From Ricinus communis (lineage: Eukaryota > Streptophyta > Magnoliopsida > Malpighiales > Euphorbiaceae): a DNA stretch of 64,000 nt. The translations under genes were made by a program, and so were the position numbers. The stretch is from contig NC_063265.1 in NCBI RefSeq assembly GCF_019578655.1, forward strand, positions 18,276,285 through 18,340,284. The letters are read 5' to 3'. This document shows, piece after piece, positions 57,855 to 64,000 of this stretch (within the stretch, counting starts at the first letter, position 1; each line of letters starts with the position of its first letter). The notes under the pieces are model-generated. The model made no database searches, was not told the origin of the DNA, and saw only the letters and a list, made by a program, of their open reading frames with translations.

Positions 57855-58030
57855 TGTCTTCCATATTGGTCACTATGTTTAAAGTGACTATAGTTATAGT
57901 TTTTTACCATATTGGTCGTCAAGCTTAAAGTGTCGTAAATATGTCTTTCTACCAATATGGTCAACAAATTTAAAATATGCCATAAATATATAGTATTTGT
58001 ACTACATTAGTCATCAAGCTTAAAGTAAAA
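57855..58030. repeat. Diverged short tandem repeat (atattggtc..caagcttaaagt)
   Basis: Three to four copies of a roughly 45-50-base unit: ccatattggtcactatgttt, ccatattggtcgtcaagctt, ccaatatggtcaacaaattt, ctacattagtcatcaagctt, each followed by aaagt or aaaat. It lies between the two MYB-CC exon relics. Confidence 0.65.
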
Positions 58031-58343
58031 GATGGACACCAACATTGCTAAGTTTAACGCAGTCATAAATGTAAATGTATTATTTTCTTTATCATATATC
58101 TTGTGAGATTCTTTTAAAAGCTTTAGTCTCTCTTTTCAGGTCCAACCGAATTTGTTGTATACAATTAGAGATGTGAGCTTATCGTGTATTTTTTGGACTT
58201 AAAAGTTTGAAAGTTATTTTCTATTTTTCTATTTTGTACTCTTCAGTTTAATTAATAAATTTTATTTTTCCCTCATCCATGGACGTAGACTTATGCCGAA
58301 TCACGTGAATTGGTTTCTCTTTTTTTTTTTTTTCTCACTTTAT

Positions 58344-58473
58344 TCATTTTACTATCCAAATTATTATCTCTAAATAAATATTCTTCCGCACCGGGTAATA
58401 TTATCTTACTAAAAAACATCCTATTAAGGTGTTCGCCTTCTTCTTCCATTTGCAATTTCAAATTTTCTTCCAT
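58344..58473 (-). pseudogene. Second relic of a MYB-CC last exon
   Basis: Immediately after a retained acceptor-like GGACAG, the minus-strand frame reads MEENLKLQMEEEGEHLNRMF and later YLFRDNNLDSKMN. This parallels IQKNLQLRIEEQGRQLKRMF and NLFRNQNLDS in gene C. The middle has diverged, the C-terminal part beyond about 58344 is replaced by a Lys-rich run, and no upstream exons are found. A decayed copy of the coiled-coil exon. Confidence 0.7.
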
Positions 58474-58519
58474 CTGTCCACTAAATAAGTAAAAAAGAGA
58501 AGCTTTGAGATTCTGCATA

Positions 58520-59252
58520 AATCTTTTTGCATGTTTGGATGGAGGTTTTGGAATATTTTATAAAGTTTTGAAATCTCCAATTAGAAAATCTTTAAAACTC
58601 TTCAATTTGATATTCTTCAATTCTCAACCTATTAAATGTGTGAGTTGAAGAGGTTATAGTGTTAAAAAATTCCTATATTATCTTCTAATACCTTTATATA
58701 CTATCTATTCTTTTCAAATAAAATAAAATTAATTACTTCTGCTTATTTTATAAAATTTTGATGAATTTTAAAAATACCGTAATCTATATTGATTTTTAAT
58801 ATTTTTATGTTCTTATTGACTGAAAAATTAAAAAATTTTAAGTTAATTTATAAAAAAAAAATTAAGAAAAATATATAAAAATATTTTTAGTATGCAATTT
58901 TGTATGAAAATTACATATTAAAGTACTTTATGTAAATTTGATTTACATTTTTATAAATTTTATTTTTATAAATATATAAAGACATTGGAACTCATTATAA
59001 ATTACAGCGCCCTAGAATTTACCTAGAACCTTACCTTACCTTAGCTTCATTTTTTCCAAACATAAACCAGCAGCAGAAACTAAAAATACTTTCTACCATT
59101 TTTACAGAATTATTCATTTTAGAACATGAAAGCAAACTAATTTATTGAGTGACTAATGCTGTTAACAAGCTGAACAGCTACTATAAGAAGCATGTATATT
59201 TTTCCAGTTTAAATGTCACTAACATCTTCAAGATCAATTCAAGAGAGCAGTC
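58520..59252. other. AT-rich spacer downstream of gene B
   Basis: No gene is seen. The last 190 bases resemble the 3' flank of gene A (acagaattattcatttta shared), so they are probably 3' UTR of gene B. Confidence 0.6.
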
Positions 59253-60844
59253 TCAAGTTATATGTCTTTTATTTATTTTCTGTTGTTCTTGCAACATCAT
59301 CTTCAGCTGCTTTCCATTTTCCTCTATTTTCTGCTGTACATGCCGCTGAATCTGTCTCGCATATATATATAGAAGAGAACATGAGAAGAGAAGTCCATGC
59401 ATGATGAGGCCAAGAAGAACAAATTTTTTTTTATATGCACGACTTAAATTAGCTAGTTATTTCTGTGTATACCTCTAGCTGTTCGTTAAGATGCTTCTGA
59501 AAATTTAGCTGCAGTTTCAGTGTTTCCTTGATTTGCATGGTACTGCAAAACCAAAATGGAGTTTGTCAATCGAGATGTTCTGTATGAGACATTGTCTCTA
59601 GCGTCCAAGTATATGTATTAATATGGTAATTTAATAGAATGTAGAGGTTTACAGATTATTCAAAGCTAGAATAGCTAAATCAAGAAGTTGTACTTTTTCA
59701 TGCAGAGCTGAGGTATGTCACTGCTTGCTGTTTCAGTTTTTCCTGCAGAAAGAAAGAACAAATATACATATAAACACTGCGAGTGAACTAGCTTTTGGAA
59801 TTACTTTAATTACCCTGCAACATAAAAAATTCTTATATACCTTGTTTACGTTCAGACATATACTTCTCAGCTCTATACTTCTGCAAAGAAAAATCAAAAT
59901 TAGAAGATGCTAAATAATATAAATGGTGAAAGTACCAGATTTACAATTTGAAGCTAATCAGAATTCATATATGGTACCTGCAAGTGACTTTTGACTTGAA
60001 AGATAGTCAATCCTTTTGATTCCATCATCTTTAGAATTGTCCTTGGCGTTGCCTCTGTCGTTCGAGCAATGTAGTTATTAGTAATACTGGTTATCTAAAT
60101 ACAACTGATCAAAATCCATATCTAATTACTTACTCTCAGCACCACCAAGATTGTTGACACAGTTGATGAACTTCTCATGAAGTTCTTGATTCCATCGCAT
60201 TCTTTTCTTACTCGAAACGTTTGGTCCTGAAGATGCAGAACTACTACTGCAAGTAAAGGAAGCAACCTCCAGACCTCTCAAAGATGATTTCTCTTGTTGG
60301 GAAGAGGAGATGAGCTTTAAACAATAGAAATTACTTTTATTTAAGATAAAAAAATCAGACTAAAACCAATGCACAGAACTAAAATTGTGAAAGGAAAGAA
60401 GCAACTTACTTCGGGATTGTTTTGTCCAATTGAAGGAAACTGAATGTGTGTTCCAATCAAGGTGGCATTTGCAGCAAGGAATCTTATATTATCGTGAGAA
60501 AGAAAGTCATTTCCTCTTGATTCAATACATGACAGACCCTTCTGAAATATTTCACAAGATTTATGGAGTTGGTTACTGCAAAAATAAGGTTTCAGAATTG
60601 TTTGTAAATTGGAGTCAATGGAAATGCCATCCCCTGAAGATTTATTTGGTGGCATCTGTACAATAGTACTATTGGGCTCAGGAACCTGTGAGCTTGGACT
60701 AGCAATCCCATATTCATCATCATGTTTTCGAAATTCCAAATAGCAATCAGTTGCATAAACAGCAGATGCTAGCTGATCTAAATCGTCCGCGGAGATGCTG
60801 GGTAGCATGTTAGGCCCCAAGAATTGCCACTGTGATCCACCCAT
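59253..60844 (-). CDS. MYB-CC (PHR1-like/PHL) transcription factor, gene B
   Basis: Seven exons on the minus strand: 60410-60844, 60134-60314, 59978-60054, 59841-59880, 59694-59742, 59473-59542 and 59253-59351. All are GT-AG and in frame, giving 316 residues. The MYB domain reads KKRMRWNQELHEKFINCVNN, LGGAEKATPRTILKMM, LTIFQVKSHLQ then KYR. The coiled coil reads MQIKETLKLQLNFQKHLNEQ, LEIQRHVQQKIEENGKQLKM, ending KINKRHIT. It is a tandem duplicate of gene A with the same exon lengths 2-7. Exon 1 is 30 bases longer, including extra residues (DCYLEFR) near position 33. The LHEQLE signature is LNEQLE in both. Nuclear DNA-binding role inferred from the family. Confidence 0.9.
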
Positions 60845-63495
60845 ATGGCTGGTCTCTGGTCTCTAAAGGCAAATCTGCATCGATGTTTCTAGTTAAGTGG
60901 ATGATGAACTGCAAGAATGGCTGATTGTTCTTAAATAAGCTACCTGAAGTCTGTTGCAGATAAGAAGTTCACTTTCATCTTTCTCAAAACCGAGAGAATT
61001 GCACTGGATAACATGTAAACTCAGTGGCAAGTACTATTGGATGTGGAAGTCCTCCTAGAAAATGGAATCATAGTACAAAGTTATAGTACAAGTACTTCCA
61101 AATAATAACTGGGATGACAGTACAATATTTAATGGTAAGAGGAGATGATATGAAGAGGAAACACCATATATTTTTGCTCACAGATTAACATGTATAATGG
61201 CATGCTTGAACACACAAGGGTTATCTTTTTGGCATCAATTAAACAACTGCGAAGTCATTGTTTTTGATAAATGATAAGTTAGGTGTTCTCTGCGAATTCA
61301 TTTTGTATGAATAATAGGTGAATAAATATTCCGGTCGGTATTAAGATTTTGGTTTATATTTTTAATTATTACAAATGCTTTAATTTTTTTTCCATTGTAG
61401 ATGACGGGACCTATTGTGAATTTTTTTTCCATTTTGTATGAATAGAATTTGCTAAATTGCTCTATGGCATCAAAATTTTATAATTTATATTTTAAAATGA
61501 TATTAATTCTTTAATTTATTTCTTTTTAATACACTCCTATGATTTCTGTTTCAATTGATGGTACCTATTAAAATTTGGATGATTTTTTGTTGATATATTA
61601 ATTAATTTCATATTTAGACAAGTGTCTAGCTATCAGGTCCGTAAAAATTCATCACATTCCAATAGGTACTAATGTCACAAAAAGTAAAAGATAATAACAA
61701 TATAATTCATTTTAAATAGGTGCTTAAGGAATAGTATTTGAAGGTTGTATTAGTATTAGTCTTTTATCGATATTTTAGATAGGTATTTATAGGAGATGTG
61801 CTAGTTATTTTCATATTTGGCGTGGTCTTAAAGATCAGTTAGTAATCTTGGTAGACTGTCGAGTATTTGCAAGTTGTTAACTCGTATGAAAATTTTCCTG
61901 TAGGCAAGTCTCCGTCAGGTACCATCAATTAAAATAGAAATAATGAATGTGGTATTAAAAAAAATAAAAAAATTGATACCATTTAGATATAAATGACAAA
62001 ATTTTAATACTAATAGAACAATTTGTCCAAAATCAAATGTGATGTAGTGAAATGCTCTCTGCCTTCCACGTTATTAAAATTTGGTCGGATTCCTAATAGT
62101 AACAGTTGCCTCTAACATAAATTAAAAAATATTAATAAAAAGAAAAACAAAATATTGATACCAATTAGAAAAGCTATTACCTTCTTAATTTCTTTTTTCT
62201 TATTCTTTGGGCGAATCTTAGTGGGACAATTAGGTTGCTCCTCTGTGACTGCTAGAAATTATATTGTAATATCAAGTTTTAATATAACTTGTCAAACAAT
62301 GCACAAAATGACAACATTAATCAGCTTTGCATGTCTAAAGCTAAGGGCTTAAGGCTGCCTCTGCAGTTCAAAAGTCAATGACATGTTAAACAAGGTGGTA
62401 CAGAATGATAACATTCTTACTATGATTCTAAATAAGCATGGCAAAGAATGACTACATCTCAAAATACCGAGATTAAATCCTTCAAATTCTAGGCAACAAT
62501 CAGTCATTTAATCATTATGTTCAAATACAGTTCAAAATTTAGAATAGTAAACCAGGGTGAATCAGGCCACTGGCTGACTTTTTATCTCCAACTTTGATAA
62601 TCCTTATTCAATGTGCTTTTACCAAATTCAATGTTGAGAAAACTCAGTTTTCTTTTATTGTGATCCATTTAAGGCTAACTAGTTGTGGACTACATAATAG
62701 GGGCAGTCATCCCTTTTAACGTGTCATAAAATCAAAAGTTCACTTGCTGTAAAAAAAAAAAGAAAAAGAAATTGAATCCATGAATTCTCACTTTCAAGAA
62801 CAGACTCTTTTCATTTGAGGTAGTTTCAGATATTGAAAATTCTGTTTAAGATACCATCCAGAGTTACTCTGTTTAATGCACTGTTGAGAGTATCCTGGAT
62901 TCGTTTGCTACTTCGGAAATGCCTCTATTGCAAGCTTCAGTAATATGGCTAGGAAGGGGCTCATCTTACATCATGCTTTAAAGATAACAGTAAGCTTTTT
63001 AAACTCACTGTTAGCTATATATTTAGTGAACAAAAGAAACCAGGACAGAAGGAAAAAAAAAAAAAAAAAAGCTATTATTTCTCAGATTTTTTGCTTCAAG
63101 TCTTATTTTTGTACCCGGTACAAGTCCAATTTGGAACATGCAAAAAGCTTAGGATTTTAGAACCCAGACTGATAGGATGATGGAAGTGGAACTCTGATAC
63201 ATGAATGCAAGACCCTTTTTCTAACACTAACTCGAATTCCCCTCCATATTTGCAATAAAAAGTGTTCTTTTTATGTATTATAGCACCAAATATTGTGTAT
63301 GTACTTCTTTCTTTATAGACATAATTCAATATAATTGATTCTAGAATTCAAGTAAATACAAAATGCCTTGGTTTTCTTTAGACTGCAGAGGGGACTTGTT
63401 CCTGATTGTGTTGTCCTGAGGAGTAGGAATGACTTCTGCTGGAACTCATTGATCTAGTAAATGAATTTGGTTGTAATTGTATGCTCTTTCAAGAA
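60845..63495. other. Spacer upstream of gene B (block 2 of the duplication)
   Basis: 60845-61100 is probable promoter and 5' UTR. 61300-62150 is AT-rich. 62280-62610 matches the block 1 spacer, and 63130-63330 matches the two sides of the inserted element in block 1 (55930-56040 and 57411-57500). No further gene is seen. Confidence 0.6.
62280..62610. repeat. Duplicated spacer segment, copy in block 2
   Basis: Partner of 55355-55700, in the same orientation; see that entry. Identity is perhaps 75-80 percent by eye. Confidence 0.85.
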
Positions 63496-63908
63496 CTAAC
63501 TTATCTTGGATGGGAAGTGAGAGTTATTACTAGAACCTTCTGCAAAGGAAATCTCAATATCTTCGAGACTGAATGCTTGCTCATCCGGCGATATACTGTC
63601 CAAGTTTTGATTCCTGAAGAGATTATTATTTGTCCTTTGTTGTTGATCAAACATCCTCTTAAGTTGTCTGCCTTGTTCTTCAATGCGTAATTGCAGATTT
63701 TTCTGAATCTGTCCAATAAAAGTGAAAGAAGTAAAGTTATGAATTCTGCGTAGTGATTTTCGCAAGATTCCCTTTCTCTATCACAAAAAATGATGTTGAA
63801 ATGTGTCATTCTTTTGGTGAAACATCTCACTGATGTACCTCCAATTGTTCGTGCAGACGTCTCTGGACATCCAATTGCAGCTGCAATGCCTCTGTGATTT
63901 GTAAGCCA
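63496..63908 (-). CDS. MYB-CC (PHR1-like/PHL) transcription factor, gene C, 3' end only
   Basis: Two exons are visible before the window edge: 63839-63908 (GLQITEALQLQLDVQRRLHE, QLE) and the last exon 63496-63708 (IQKNLQLRIEEQGRQLKRMF, DQQQRTNNNLFRNQNL, ending SHFPSKIS, TAG). The 70-base penultimate exon has the same length and phase as in genes A and B. The coiled-coil motif is the canonical LHEQLE, and the last exon is much longer than in A and B (70 codons against 32), so gene C is a different, more typical MYB-CC member. The MYB domain lies beyond the window. An upstream exon is not identified before 64000. Confidence 0.85.
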
Positions 63909-64000
63909 CTGCTACACATGGATAACAATTTGTTATAAGATTAGGTGATTATTAGGAAAAAACTTACAAAAGTAACCAAATGAAGAGGGATGGATAATAA

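Overview
The window looks like nuclear DNA of a eudicot plant. It is AT-rich, its genes have short GT-AG introns, and it carries Ty3/Gypsy, MULE and hAT-like elements and an endogenous pararetrovirus scrap. All recognisable genes are plant families: VTC2-type GDP-L-galactose phosphorylase, mTERF, a UBA2-type RRM protein and MYB-CC factors. A woody or Euphorbiaceae-like Malpighiales source is my guess from the protein sequences. I could not test it.

Layout. 1-400 is a deleted pararetrovirus reverse-transcriptase fragment on the minus strand. 400-3.6 kb is AT-rich spacer with TA microsatellites. 3.6-15.8 kb is a nested repeat: a minus-strand solo LTR of about 2.7 kb (3590-4090 plus 13530-15770), split by a 9.4-kb chromodomain Ty3/Gypsy element (4091-13529). 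That element has near-identical 2.3-kb LTRs and badly broken coding sequence. 16.9-19.9 kb is a seven-exon VTC2-type gene on the plus strand, whose leader carries the ACG-initiated conserved peptide uORF. 22.8-25.5 kb is an intronless 912-residue gene (minus), probably the plant TAF1C-like RNA polymerase I factor. 25.7-28.3 kb is a MULE with about 270-bp terminal inverted repeats. It carries a PB1-like MULE ORF, a coiled-coil/TM tail on the opposite strand and a captured sugar-transporter fragment.

33.7-44.2 kb holds three tandem mTERF genes (MTEF18/SHOT1-like, minus) that share a 5' UTR intron. 45.9-51.2 kb is a six-exon UBA2C-like gene with two RRMs (minus). 52.8-64 kb holds tandem MYB-CC (PHR1-like) genes, all minus: two complete seven-exon genes, the 3' end of a third cut by the window edge, and two decayed last-exon relics. 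Flanking homology shows that a block (MYB-CC gene, spacer, second MYB-CC gene) was duplicated. The second gene of the proximal block has decayed, and its spacer gained a 1.36-kb inverted-repeat element.

The genes do not form one pathway. They cover ascorbate synthesis, rRNA transcription, organelle gene expression, RNA binding and probably phosphate-type MYB-CC regulation. The most interesting signals are the VTC2 uORF, the nested retroelement with intact-looking LTRs around dead coding sequence, the gene-carrying MULE, and the block history of the MYB-CC cluster. No tRNA, rRNA or CRISPR was recognised. Exon limits were hand-assembled from GT/AG sites, and all completed genes keep reading frame across every junction.
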